In this document: positions 1-6,758 of the stretch, piece after piece
Position numbering within the stretch: position 1 is the stretch's first letter
How the letters are laid out: each line of letters starts with the position of its first letter
DNA from: Acidobacteriota bacterium
Lineage (GTDB): Bacteria; Acidobacteriota; Terriglobia; UBA7540
Direction of reading: 5' to 3'
DNA: 8,259 nt
NCBI GenBank assembly: GCA_021784615.1
Contig: JAJYHU010000425.1
Coordinates: 1-8,259, forward strand
The notes under the pieces: generated by a model
What the model saw: only the letters and a program-made list of their open reading frames with translations
Databases searched by the model: none
Told to the model about the DNA's origin: nothing
Program-made: the position numbers and the translations under genes

Positions 1-132
1 GGAATTGAGCTTATCACCCGCTACGACGACTTTGACCCGATAGTTGTGCCCATGGACGTTTTCACACTTTCCCTTGTAGCCCCGCAAAGCATGGCCTGCT
101 GCAAAGGAATATTCAACGGAAACCTCAAACAT
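1..132 (-). CDS. queD: QueD, 6-carboxy-5,6,7,8-tetrahydropterin synthase (N-terminal part, cut by window edge)
   Basis: Only the first 44 residues are in the window; the gene runs off the left edge. QueD converts 7,8-dihydroneopterin triphosphate to 6-carboxytetrahydropterin, the second step from GTP to preQ0 and queuosine, in the cytoplasm. The visible part carries the family signature: a FAAGHAL segment with the first zinc histidine (His14), then Cys23-x3-His27-Gly-His29, giving the likely catalytic cysteine and the two other zinc histidines. The short loop GYKGKCENVHGHNY and the Cys-x3-HGH spacing point to QueD rather than eukaryote-type PTPS. The start at 132 was chosen because GGAGG lies just upstream and the protein then begins right at the first beta strand. 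An in-frame ATG at 189, 8 bases after the helicase stop, would add 19 unconserved residues. The gene lies 64 bases after the helicase on the same strand, so co-transcription is likely. The fold's C-terminal half cannot be checked here. Confidence 0.9.
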   Translation of the reverse strand, partial: MFEVSVEYSFAAGHALRGYKGKCENVHGHNYRVKVVVAGDKLNS

Positions 133-134
133 TG

Positions 135-141
135 CTCCTCC
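135..141 (-). promoter_or_regulatory. Ribosome binding site of queD
   Basis: On the minus strand GGAGGAG ends 2 bases before the ATG at 132, with the core GGAGG 4 bases away. This supports the 132 start over the upstream ATG at 189, which has only a GAAGG placed 1 base from its ATG. Confidence 0.6.
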
Positions 142-196
142 GCCATCCCGGTTCTGTGGCGTGCCTTTCGCCAGCTCGGAATTCGTCATACCTTCT

Positions 197-2134
197 TCAC
201 AAACATTCTTGCATAAAAGCCTCCACCTCTTCCAGCCGGCGGGTACACCGATAGCTCGGAAGGCTCTCAAAAAAGACTTTGCCGTATTGTTTCTGGACCA
301 TGCGGCGGTCCAGAATCGCCAACACGCCCCGGTCGGTCTCGCTGCGAATCAGCCTTCCGAATCCCTGTTTTAAGGCGATCACAGCTTCCGGAATCTGGTA
401 TTCGGTAAAGGCATTGCCGCCGTCCTCATTGATCTGGCGGATTCGAGCCGCCACCACCGGATCAGTGGGCACGGCAAAAGGCAAACGGTCAATGATCACG
501 GCGCTCAGTTGCTGCCCTTGCACATCAACCCCCTGCCAAAAAGAACTTGTCGCGAACAGCACAGCATGAGGAGTTGAACGAAATTTGTCGAGCAGCGCGG
601 TTCGGGGAGCCGTGCCTTGCAGGATCAGTGGATAGCGGGCGCGGCGCCGGACACGCTCGTACACCGCGCGCATCTGCTGATGGGAAGTGAACAACACAAA
701 GGCCCGGCCCCGAGTGATCTTGAGCAGCGCGACAACTTCATTGGCCACGCGCGCTGAATACTCCGGCTCGCGGGGATCGGGAAGATGCAGCGGCGTATAA
801 AGCAAAGCCTGCCGGTCGAAATCGAAGTGCGATTCCAAAATTTTTTCCCGCGCCACCTGAACGCCCAGCCGCCTTTTGAGAAAATCAAACTTGCTGAGCA
901 CGGAAAGCGTGGCGGAGGTCAGGATCACCGTCCGGATTCGCTCAAAAACTTTTTCCCGCAGGATCGGGGAGACGTCGATCGGCGACGCTTCCAGAAAGAT
1001 CCCGCGTCCGCGCCTTTCCCACCAATAGACAAAGGTTCGGTTGCGACTTTCAAGGATCGTTTCAAACGCTTTCCGCGTCTCCTCCGACCGCCGCGCCAGG
1101 TTATTGATCTCTTCCGGCCGGTCCTTGACTCGCAAAAGTTCCGTTTCAATCCGGATCAAAGCGTTCATCAAAGCAGAGTATGCGCCACGGTTGACTTCCA
1201 GGAAGCTCTCCCGGTTATCGAAGTTCGTGCGGCCCTCCCCGCCAGGAAACAGCTCAAAGAACAGGTCGCCGCGGCGCCGCAGTTCCCTGACGGCCCCCGC
1301 CACTTCAGCGGCGTCCAGCTTCTTGAGCTTCAGGGTCGCCTCAGTATCCCGGGCAAGCTCCTCAATCTTGTAATTGGAAACTTTAAGGCCGAAATACAGG
1401 GTCGCCACGTCTTCGATCTCGTGAGCCTCGTCAAAAACCACGGTGGAGTATTCCGGCAGAAGGCTCGCATAGTCCGTCTGCTTCAGGGCCAGATCGGCAA
1501 AGAACAGGTGATGGTTCACAATAATTAAATCTGACTCAGCGGCGCGCTGATGCATCCAGGTCACAAAGCAGCGCTCAAACTGCTTGCACTTCTGCCCCGT
1601 GCAAGCCTCGCGGCGGGCGTCAATCCGCGACCAAAGCTCGCTCGTATCCGGCAAATTCTCAAGTTCCGCACGGTCGCCGGTCTCGGTCTGCGTTTCCCAC
1701 TCCCGCAACTGGCCGTAGAGCGAAACCTCCTCAAGCCCGTTCAAGACCGGCTGCTGCTCAAGATCATAGAGCTTTTGCCGGCATAGGTAATTCTGCCGCC
1801 CTTTCATCAAGGTGGCCCGCAGGCGCGGAAACATTTTCTTCAGGAATGGAATGTCTTTGTAGAAAAGCTGCTCTTGCAGGTTTTTCGTCCCGGTCGAAAT
1901 CACCACCCGTTCGCCGCTGCGGATCAGCGGCACCAGATACGCAAGCGTCTTCCCCGTGCCCGTGCCGGCTTCCACAATCAGGTGCTGGCCGTTTTGGACG
2001 GCGGATTCGACACCCTCGGCCATTTCCAACTGGCCGGGGCGATACTCAAAGCGCGGATGGTGGCGAGCCAGCCAGCCAGTGGGGCCGAAGATCTTTTCAA
2101 GAGCTGGCTTCTCCACCTTGTCTTTACTCATCAT
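197..2134 (-). CDS. dinG: DinG/YoaA-family iron-sulfur ATP-dependent DNA helicase
   Basis: This is a superfamily 2 XPD-like 5'-3' DNA helicase of the DinG/YoaA group, expected to unwind D-loops, R-loops or damaged forks. In numbering from the upstream TTG at 2149 (650 residues) the motifs are: YRPGQ at 36-40 (Q-like motif); Walker A AGTGTGKT at 61-68; four cysteines at 123, 183, 188 and 194, spaced as the 4Fe-4S cluster of this family; DEAH at 240-243; TSATL at 411-415; and QGFGRLIR at 595-602 (motif VI with the arginine finger). All core motifs are intact, and the length is closer to E. coli YoaA than to DinG. The TTG at 2149 has no clear ribosome binding site, so I place the start at the tandem ATG codons (2134, 2131), giving 645 or 644 residues; these also lack a strong Shine-Dalgarno. 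The gene is divergent from der and followed by queD. The family assignment is firm; choosing between DinG and YoaA is not. Confidence 0.92.
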   Translation of the reverse strand: MMSKDKVEKPALEKIFGPTGWLARHHPRFEYRPGQLEMAEGVESAVQNGQHLIVEAGTGTGKTLAYLVPLIRSGERVVISTGTKNLQEQLFYKDIPFLKKMFPRLRATLMKGRQNYLCRQKLYDLEQQPVLNGLEEVSLYGQLREWETQTETGDRAELENLPDTSELWSRIDARREACTGQKCKQFERCFVTWMHQRAAESDLIIVNHHLFFADLALKQTDYASLLPEYSTVVFDEAHEIEDVATLYFGLKVSNYKIEELARDTEATLKLKKLDAAEVAGAVRELRRRGDLFFELFPGGEGRTNFDNRESFLEVNRGAYSALMNALIRIETELLRVKDRPEEINNLARRSEETRKAFETILESRNRTFVYWWERRGRGIFLEASPIDVSPILREKVFERIRTVILTSATLSVLSKFDFLKRRLGVQVAREKILESHFDFDRQALLYTPLHLPDPREPEYSARVANEVVALLKITRGRAFVLFTSHQQMRAVYERVRRRARYPLILQGTAPRTALLDKFRSTPHAVLFATSSFWQGVDVQGQQLSAVIIDRLPFAVPTDPVVAARIRQINEDGGNAFTEYQIPEAVIALKQGFGRLIRSETDRGVLAILDRRMVQKQYGKVFFESLPSYRCTRRLEEVEAFMQECL

Positions 2135-2183
2135 AGCCGCGGTGCGCAACGTTGAAGTCGATAAGAAAAAAAGGTAAACCTAG

Positions 2184-2226
2184 CCGCATCCTGAAATGTC
2201 CGCTAGACTGTCATTCAGGGCTGCGG
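2184..2226. repeat. Imperfect inverted repeat in the helicase-der divergent region
   Basis: The left arm CCGCATCCTGAAATG (2184-2198) pairs with the right arm CATTCAGGGCTGCGG (2212-2226) around a 13-base loop, with one bulge and one mismatch. Read on the minus strand, the hairpin is followed 11 bases later by a T7 run (complement of 2166-2172), just before the helicase start. The gap is too long for a canonical terminator. It could be a structured leader of the helicase or an operator; the function is unknown. Confidence 0.4.
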
Positions 2227-2255
2227 AACACAAAGGGAGACCGCGCCGCCAATCG

Positions 2256-2277
2256 AAATCCGTTTTGAACGGAATTT
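2256..2277. repeat. Short palindrome flanked by A and T runs
   Basis: TCCGTT (2259-2264) and AACGGA (2268-2273) form a perfect 6-bp stem over a 3-base loop. Flanking AAA and TTT allow further pairing with a one-base bulge, and TTTT follows on the plus strand. It looks like a small operator or weak terminator, yet it lies between two divergent genes where a terminator has no obvious client. A 10-base direct repeat, CCGTTCGCTG, occurs nearby at 2280-2289 and 2357-2366. Confidence 0.3.
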
Positions 2278-2394
2278 TCCCGTTCGCTGAGAACTAAATC
2301 GGCGGAAATTTTATGTCGTTCGCGCTCTTTCGGTTCCATGGGCAAGAATAGCACAGCCGTTCGCTGGAAGATTCTTATCCGATAGTCAGGAGTT

Positions 2395-3711
2395 ATGTCG
2401 ACTTTGCCGAAAATCGTTATTCTGGGACGTCCCAACGTGGGCAAGTCAACGCTCTTCAACCGCATCGCCGGCCGCCGGCGCGCTCTGGTCGGCAATGAGC
2501 CCGGCATGACACGCGACCGACTGCAGGCTGTGGCGGAGTGGCGAGGCAAAAGGTTCGAGCTGATTGACACCGGGGGCATTGTCCCGCAAGACCAGGAGCT
2601 GATTCCTTCTGAAATCCTGCGACAGGCCTGGGTGGCCATCCAGAAAGCTTCGCACCTGATTCTGGTGGTCGATGCGCGCGAAGGGATTTTGCCCCTCGAT
2701 CAGGAACTTGCAACCTTGCTTCGCCGCGAGGATAAACCCTTGTCTCTAGCGGTCAATAAAGTCGATCTTCCCCAGCACGCTCCCCTGGCAAGCGAGTTTG
2801 AAGCCTTCGGCTTTCCGGATATTTACCCCGTCTCTGCGGAACACGGCCTGGGCGTCGACGTGCTGCTCGACCACGTCACTGCTGAGATCTCAAGTTCAGA
2901 AGAGCCGGCGCCGGAATCCTCGGAACCTGTCAAGATCGCCATCATTGGGCGGCCCAACGTCGGGAAATCCACGCTGCTGAACCGTTTGGTCAACCAGGAG
3001 CGGTCGATCGTCACCCCTGTTGCCGGCACCACCCGCGACGCCGTTGAAGAGGAGATCGAGCGCGATGGCATGCGCTTCCAATTTGTGGACACCGCCGGCA
3101 TCCGCCGCAAAGGGAAAACGAAGCTGCTGGCTGAGAAATTGAGCGTCATCCAGGCCAGAAAACATTTGGAGCGCGCCGACGTTGCCCTCCTTGTGATGGA
3201 CGCCCAGGAAGGCATCGCCGCGCTTGATGCGCATATTGGCGGCTACGCGCACGAAAGCAACCGTTCCGTCATTCTGGTGATCAACAAGTGGGACGGCCCC
3301 GGGAAAGGGCCGGCCGCGGCACGGGAATACACCGAGGTCCTGCGGCGCCGGATGAAGTTCCTGGACTATGCACCGGTGGTATTTATTTCCGCGCTCAAGG
3401 GACAGCGCATTGAAAGCCTGTGGCAAACCATCGCCGAGGTGGTGGCAAGCCGGAATCAGCGGATTCCGACTGGGGCAATGAATGCGTTCCTGAAAGAAAT
3501 CGATTTCGAACGCCTCCCGACTTCCCGAACGCGGCCCTTGCGCATCTATTATCTGACTCAGGCGAGTTCTTCTCCGCCCACATTCATTGCCTTCACCAAT
3601 CAAGCCGGCAAATTGCATTTTTCCGTCGAGCGCTTCATGGTAAACCGCATTCGTGAAAAGTTCGGATTTGTGGGCACACCCATCGTCATCAGATCCCGGT
3701 CGAAAAAGTAA
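2395..3711 (+). CDS. der: Ribosome biogenesis GTPase Der (EngA)
   Basis: Der is an essential GTPase with two tandem G domains that helps the 50S ribosomal subunit mature in the cytoplasm. The 438-residue length is typical. G domain 1: P-loop GRPNVGKS at 11-18, DTGG at 58-61, NKVD at 121-124, SAEH at 147-150. An acidic, serine-rich linker spans about 166-178. G domain 2: GRPNVGKS at 185-192, DTAG at 232-235, NKWD at 297-300, SALK at 332-335. The C-terminal KH-like domain runs from about 355 to 438, ending in GFVGTPIVI and a basic tail. The ATG start is fixed by the conserved N-terminal strand; an AGGAG (2388-2392) lies only 2 bases upstream, which is unusually close and may lower initiation. 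It is divergent from the helicase and separated from the next gene by 183 bases with its own promoter, so it may be a single-gene unit. Confidence 0.98.
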   Translation: MSTLPKIVILGRPNVGKSTLFNRIAGRRRALVGNEPGMTRDRLQAVAEWRGKRFELIDTGGIVPQDQELIPSEILRQAWVAIQKASHLILVVDAREGILPLDQELATLLRREDKPLSLAVNKVDLPQHAPLASEFEAFGFPDIYPVSAEHGLGVDVLLDHVTAEISSSEEPAPESSEPVKIAIIGRPNVGKSTLLNRLVNQERSIVTPVAGTTRDAVEEEIERDGMRFQFVDTAGIRRKGKTKLLAEKLSVIQARKHLERADVALLVMDAQEGIAALDAHIGGYAHESNRSVILVINKWDGPGKGPAAAREYTEVLRRRMKFLDYAPVVFISALKGQRIESLWQTIAEVVASRNQRIPTGAMNAFLKEIDFERLPTSRTRPLRIYYLTQASSSPPTFIAFTNQAGKLHFSVERFMVNRIREKFGFVGTPIVIRSRSKK

Positions 3712-3780
3712 CCTCTGCGGAAGAAATTGACAGGGCAGAAAGCCATCCTGCGGCCGGCGGGATACAAGAAAATACAGAGT

Positions 3781-3812
3781 TTGACCTTGGGGAATCACAT
3801 TGATGCTATACT
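3781..3812 (+). promoter_or_regulatory. Predicted extended -10 promoter for the PIN-TRAM-ispD-ispF unit
   Basis: TGCTATACT (3804-3812) matches an extended -10 (TGn plus a 5/6 match to TATAAT). A TTGACC resembling a -35 box sits at 3781-3786, but the 20-base spacer is longer than usual, so the extended -10 would carry most of the recognition. A start near 3819 would leave a leader of roughly 75 bases before the ATG at 3895. Confidence 0.5.
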
Positions 3813-3880
3813 AGCTCAACGCATTACTATATCTACCCCTCGGGGGAACATGCCGAAAGCGATTCTTCAGAGGTTTTATA

Positions 3881-3885
3881 GGAGG
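3881..3885 (+). promoter_or_regulatory. Ribosome binding site deciding the PIN-TRAM start
   Basis: GGAGG followed by 9 bases and ATG at 3895. The open frame extends upstream to a TTG at 3727 and includes an ATG at 3850 with a weaker GGGGG before it, but only the 3895 start has a strong, well-spaced site and puts the first hydrophobic segment close to the N-terminus, as in YacL-like proteins. Confidence 0.7.
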
Positions 3886-3894
3886 GAACCCAGA

Positions 3895-4914
3895 ATGACG
3901 CGCTGGGAAATAGCGACACTTCGAACTTTGTTTGTTTTTTCGATCATCGCAGCGGCATACTTCTTTCAACCCTTTCATTGGTCCTTGCTGCAATCCGTCC
4001 TTTTAGGCGCCGCATTGGGAATTGCGTTTGTTTTTCTTGAGATGCGCCTCAGGAAGGCCAGCCTCAAGCGGCTGATTGGGGCCGTTGTGGGAGGCACGCT
4101 GGGGATTCTATGCGCGCTGGTGATAAGCCACCTGTTGAGCCTGACTGCCATCGAAAAGATTTCCGCCTCCTATGTTCAATTGACCCTGTTGCTTCTGCTC
4201 GGGTACATCGGGTTAGTCGTGGGCGCGTCCAAGGGGGATTTGCTCAACCTCGCTGCGATGGGCGGCCTTTTTACGGCGGAGCGCCAAGGCAGAAAAAGCA
4301 GCAAGATTCTGGATACGAGTGTCATCATCGATGGGCGCATCGCCGATGTATGTGAAACAGGGTTTGTCGAAGGCGCCTTGATCCTTCCCCAATTCGTGAT
4401 CCGCGAATTGCAGCAGGTTGCGGATTCCTCGGACCCGCTCAAACGCAACCGCGGGCGCCGCGGCCTCGACATCCTGCAACGGATGCAGAAAATGACCACC
4501 ATCCAGGTACAGATCGTCGAGGAGGATTTTCCCCAGATCCGCGAGGTCGATATGAAACTGATCGAGCTTGCGCGGGAGTATGACGGGAAAATTGTCACCA
4601 ACGATTTCAATCTCAACAAGGTCGCCCAACTCCAGCGGGTGCCCGTGCTCAACATCAATGAGCTTGCCAATGCCATAAAACCTGTCGTCTTGCCGGGTGA
4701 AACCATGCGCGTCTTCATCCTAAAAGAGGGCAAGGAATTCAACCAGGGGGTCGCCTACCTTGACGACGGCACAATGGTTGTGGTGGATAACGCCAAGAAG
4801 ATGATTTCGAAGACCATCGATATTGCCGTAACCAGCGTGTTGCAGACCACCGCCGGGAAAATGATCTTTGGGAAATACGACGAAAGGCAGCGCGCCGAGG
4901 TTGTTCAGCAGTAG
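3895..4914 (+). CDS. Membrane-anchored PIN-TRAM domain protein (YacL-like)
   Basis: The 339-residue protein has a hydrophobic N-terminal third with about four membrane segments (about 8-26, 29-48, 58-80 and 95-113), then a cytoplasmic PIN domain and a TRAM domain. The PIN core starts at ILDTSVIIDGR, with acidic residues Asp140, Glu171, Asp220 and Asp237 (in TNDFN) matching the metal-binding set of PIN nucleases. This suggests Mg2+/Mn2+-dependent RNA cleavage, though activity is not shown for most YacL relatives. Residues from about 265 to 325 (LPGETMRVFI to the TTAGKMIF region) fit a TRAM domain, a beta-barrel that binds RNA. The tail is charged and Gln-rich. The next gene, ispD, begins 63 bases downstream on the same strand; this order (yacL, ispD, ispF) is also familiar from Firmicutes. 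The family is clear, the cellular role is not. Confidence 0.9.
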   Translation: MTRWEIATLRTLFVFSIIAAAYFFQPFHWSLLQSVLLGAALGIAFVFLEMRLRKASLKRLIGAVVGGTLGILCALVISHLLSLTAIEKISASYVQLTLLLLLGYIGLVVGASKGDLLNLAAMGGLFTAERQGRKSSKILDTSVIIDGRIADVCETGFVEGALILPQFVIRELQQVADSSDPLKRNRGRRGLDILQRMQKMTTIQVQIVEEDFPQIREVDMKLIELAREYDGKIVTNDFNLNKVAQLQRVPVLNINELANAIKPVVLPGETMRVFILKEGKEFNQGVAYLDDGTMVVVDNAKKMISKTIDIAVTSVLQTTAGKMIFGKYDERQRAEVVQQ

Positions 4915-4977
4915 GGATTTTTGGCGGATTGTCATGGTAAGGGATCGAACAAGTTTCCATCTGCCGGCCATACTCTC

Positions 4978-5700
4978 ATGACGGAAGTTATAGCGATCAT
5001 TCCTGCCGCGGGCGCGGGAGTCCGCATGGGCGGGGAAACTCCCAAGCAGTTTCTGGCGCTTGAAGGCGTACCGGTTGTAGTGCACACCCTGCGCAAGTTC
5101 GACATTGCGGATTCAATCGACGAAATTTTCCTGGGGCTGCGGCCGGAAGACATGGAGCGCGCCCGCGTCGAGATCGAACGCGAGCATTTCAGCAAGCCTG
5201 TGCGCCTGGTCTCGGGCGGCGCTTCCCGGCAGGAGACGGTGGCGCTGGCGCTCCAAAAGGCGCCCTCCGGCACCAAGGTTGTGGTGGTGCATGACGCAGT
5301 GCGGCCTTTTGTGGCCCCGGAGATGATCCGCCAGGTTGTGGAGGCGGCGCGCAAAAGCGGCGCGGCCATCCTGGGGATTCCGAGCGTGGACACCGTCAAG
5401 CAAGTGGAGCGCCAGACGATCCTCGGCACGCTTCCGCGCGAACGGATCGTGCTGGCCCAGACACCTCAAGCCTTTCGATTCGAAATCCTCAAAGAGGCAT
5501 TTGACCGCGCCGCGGCCGACGGCTACGAGGGGACCGATGAATCCAGCCTGGTCGAGCGGCTGGGCCACACCGTCGCAGTGCTGATGGGTTCCGACCGCAA
5601 CATTAAGATCACCAAGCCCTCCGATTTGCCTCTGGCCCGCCTCTTCATCGCGCAGGATATCGATCAGGCCAAAAACCGGAATAGAGCGCCTTCCTGGTAA
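4978..5700 (+). CDS. ispD: IspD, 2-C-methyl-D-erythritol 4-phosphate cytidylyltransferase
   Basis: IspD joins MEP and CTP to give CDP-methylerythritol and pyrophosphate, the third step of the MEP isoprenoid pathway. The 240-residue protein has the usual glycosyltransferase-A-like fold signatures: the CTP-binding PAAGAGVRMGGETPKQF segment (9-25) with Arg16 and Lys23; GGASRQETV (80-88); HDAVRP (105-110) with Asp106 and Arg109; AQTPQAF (160-166); TDESSLVE (186-193); and KITKPSD (210-216) with Lys213. These match the catalytic and substrate residues known for E. coli IspD. The ATG at 4978 sets the start at the first beta strand, but no clear Shine-Dalgarno precedes it; an in-frame TTG at 4921 would add 19 residues unlike the family. 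It lies between the PIN-TRAM gene and ispF and probably shares their transcript. The Asn-Arg-rich C-terminal tail is not conserved. Confidence 0.96.
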   Translation: MTEVIAIIPAAGAGVRMGGETPKQFLALEGVPVVVHTLRKFDIADSIDEIFLGLRPEDMERARVEIEREHFSKPVRLVSGGASRQETVALALQKAPSGTKVVVVHDAVRPFVAPEMIRQVVEAARKSGAAILGIPSVDTVKQVERQTILGTLPRERIVLAQTPQAFRFEILKEAFDRAAADGYEGTDESSLVERLGHTVAVLMGSDRNIKITKPSDLPLARLFIAQDIDQAKNRNRAPSW

Positions 5701-5742
5701 CAAGTCGCAAGATCGGGGCGCCGCCGTCGCAAAGGTGATTGC

Positions 5743-6306
5743 ATGGGGAAAACAGTTCAAACTACGCCTTTCCGGTCCCGATATCGCATCGGCTTCGGCA
5801 ACGATCTTCACCGCCTGGCGGAGGGACGCAAACTGATCCTCGGCGGCGTAACAATTCCTTTTGAAAAAGGACCCGTGGGCCACTCCGACGGAGACGCACT
5901 GGCCCACGCCGTTTGCGACGCGATGCTGGGCGCGGCAGCCCTGGGAGATATCGGGCAGCATTTCCCCAATAGTTCCCCCCAATGGCACAACGCTTCAAGC
6001 CTGCTGTTTTTGGTCCACGCACGGGAACTTCTAGACCAGGCCGGCTACGGGATCGTCAATGTTGACTCAACCATCGGCCTGGAGCGCCCGAAGCTCGCGC
6101 CGTATATTCCCCGCATGAGAGAAAAGCTGGCGGGCGCTTTGGGTATTCAGCAAACTCAAATCAGCGTGAAGGCCAAGACGGGTGAAGGTGTGGATGCCGT
6201 AGGCGAGGGCGCGGCAGTCCGCGCGGACGCCATCGTTTTGATCGAATCCTGGACGCTCAATAAACCGCCGCGCAGCCTTCGCCGCGGGCAAATCCGCTCC
6301 GTATGA
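5743..6306 (+). CDS. ispF: IspF, 2-C-methyl-D-erythritol 2,4-cyclodiphosphate synthase
   Basis: IspF cyclises CDP-methylerythritol 2-phosphate with release of CMP and acts as a trimer with zinc at the subunit interfaces. Asp21 and His23 (in GNDLHRL) and His55 (in DALAHAV) match the zinc ligands. GHSDGD (47-52) and ALGDIG (67-72) are conserved, and KAKTGEGVDAVGEG (143-156) carries the CMP-binding region and Glu155. The start is supported by AGGTG 5 bases before the ATG. The protein is longer than the usual ~157-160 residues: about 14 extra at the N-terminus and about 20 basic residues at the C-terminus (TLNKPPRSLRRGQIRSV). The substrate loop that normally reads FPDTDP reads FPNSSP (74-79), which is unusual. 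It follows ispD by 42 bases, so the two MEP enzymes are likely co-expressed. Confidence 0.95.
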   Translation: MGKTVQTTPFRSRYRIGFGNDLHRLAEGRKLILGGVTIPFEKGPVGHSDGDALAHAVCDAMLGAAALGDIGQHFPNSSPQWHNASSLLFLVHARELLDQAGYGIVNVDSTIGLERPKLAPYIPRMREKLAGALGIQQTQISVKAKTGEGVDAVGEGAAVRADAIVLIESWTLNKPPRSLRRGQIRSV

Positions 6307-6428
6307 TTTTCCATCAGGCTCGCCGCGCGATGACGTTGCGCATTGGGAGCGGCAGCAAGTTTCCGTGGCCCTTTGGCGGCTTAAGACCGCCTCAGCGTCA
6401 AGATGGCCATTACCGATAGGAGGGCAAT

Positions 6429-6596
6429 ATGCCGGTTGTCATCGTCAAAGAGGATTCCACTTACAAGTGCAGCGACTGCGGAAAAACGCTCAGCTTGAAA
6501 ACGGGGCAGTTGCTGCCTCCCTGCCCGCGCTGTAGCGGAAAGATGGAAAAGAGCGAAGGGTCCGCCCCTGACACAAGCCATCCCTGCTGCGGCTAG
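6429..6596 (+). CDS. Small zinc-ribbon protein, 55 residues
   Basis: This short gene has a strong translation signal: GGAGG at 6419-6423, 5 bases before the ATG. The product has two CxxC knuckles, Cys14-x2-Cys17 and Cys32-x2-Cys35, 14 residues apart: a classic zinc ribbon. The first knuckle is YKCSDCGK, the second PPCPRCSGK, each followed by Gly-Lys or Ser-Gly-Lys as in rubredoxin-like or ribosomal-type ribbons. A polar tail follows and ends in HPCCG, which offers extra metal ligands (His51, Cys53, Cys54). No catalytic domain is present; it may bind nucleic acid, a partner protein or store metal, but I cannot name the family or function. It lies 122 bases after ispF and may be separate from it. 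Its TAG stop overlaps the left end of the palindromic element that follows. Confidence 0.8.
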   Translation: MPVVIVKEDSTYKCSDCGKTLSLKTGQLLPPCPRCSGKMEKSEGSAPDTSHPCCG

Positions 6597-6714
6597 CGTA
6601 GTGTCCTGTAATTGCGTGGACAATGTAGCGCCGCCGTCCCGGCGGCATTTGCACGCGGGATGCCGGCGTTACGGACGTGCCGCTTGTCCAAGTTATTTCG
6701 CGGACACTACACTA
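6594..6714. mobile_element. MITE-like palindromic element, about 117 bp, with TA flanks
   Basis: Two imperfect terminal inverted repeats face each other. The left end (from 6596) reads GCGTAGTGTCC, a variable 7-10 bases, then TGGACAA; the right end, read inward from 6712, is GTGTAGTGTCC, a variable stretch, then TTGGACAA. Both are flanked by TA (6594-6595 and 6713-6714), as expected for a target duplication of the Tc1/mariner-IS630 type. The interior has nested G+C-rich pairs (GCCGCC-GTCCC-GGCGGC at 6630-6646 and a diverged counterpart near 6656-6672), so the whole element could fold into a cruciform or RNA hairpin. There is no transposase gene, so it would be non-autonomous. A simple palindromic intergenic repeat without mobility is the main alternative; other copies in the genome would settle this. 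Confidence 0.55.
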
Positions 6715-6758
6715 ACAGAAGCGGCGTTCATCCTGGAAAAGCCCCGCCCTGAAAGGCG

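Noticed and set aside
785..1528. A 247-codon plus-strand open frame opposite the helicase
   Set aside because: No recognisable domain and no good ribosome binding site; the helicase on the other strand has all its motifs.
2211..2639. Minus-strand open frame overlapping the der start and the divergent region
   Set aside because: Mostly antisense to the Der P-loop region; no domain and no ribosome binding site.
3727..3732. Perfect TTGACA after der as a -35 box
   Set aside because: No -10 hexamer at 15-19 bases; the sequence there is CGGCCG-like. The 3781-3812 promoter is better placed.
2896..3798. A 300-codon open frame on the minus strand opposite der
   Set aside because: It lies antisense to der in G+C-rich sequence; its translation shows no domain, while der is complete with all G motifs.
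3727..3894. N-terminal extension of the PIN-TRAM protein from TTG 3727 or ATG 3850
   Set aside because: The extension overlaps the predicted promoter or has a weaker ribosome binding site; GGAGG at 3881 clearly serves ATG 3895.
5113..5988. A 291-codon minus-strand open frame opposite ispD and ispF
   Set aside because: It spans two real genes and the gap between them; the translation has no family features.
6375..6391. GGCGG/CCGCC hairpin after ispF as a terminator
   Set aside because: Only a 5-bp stem and no T run; too weak to call.
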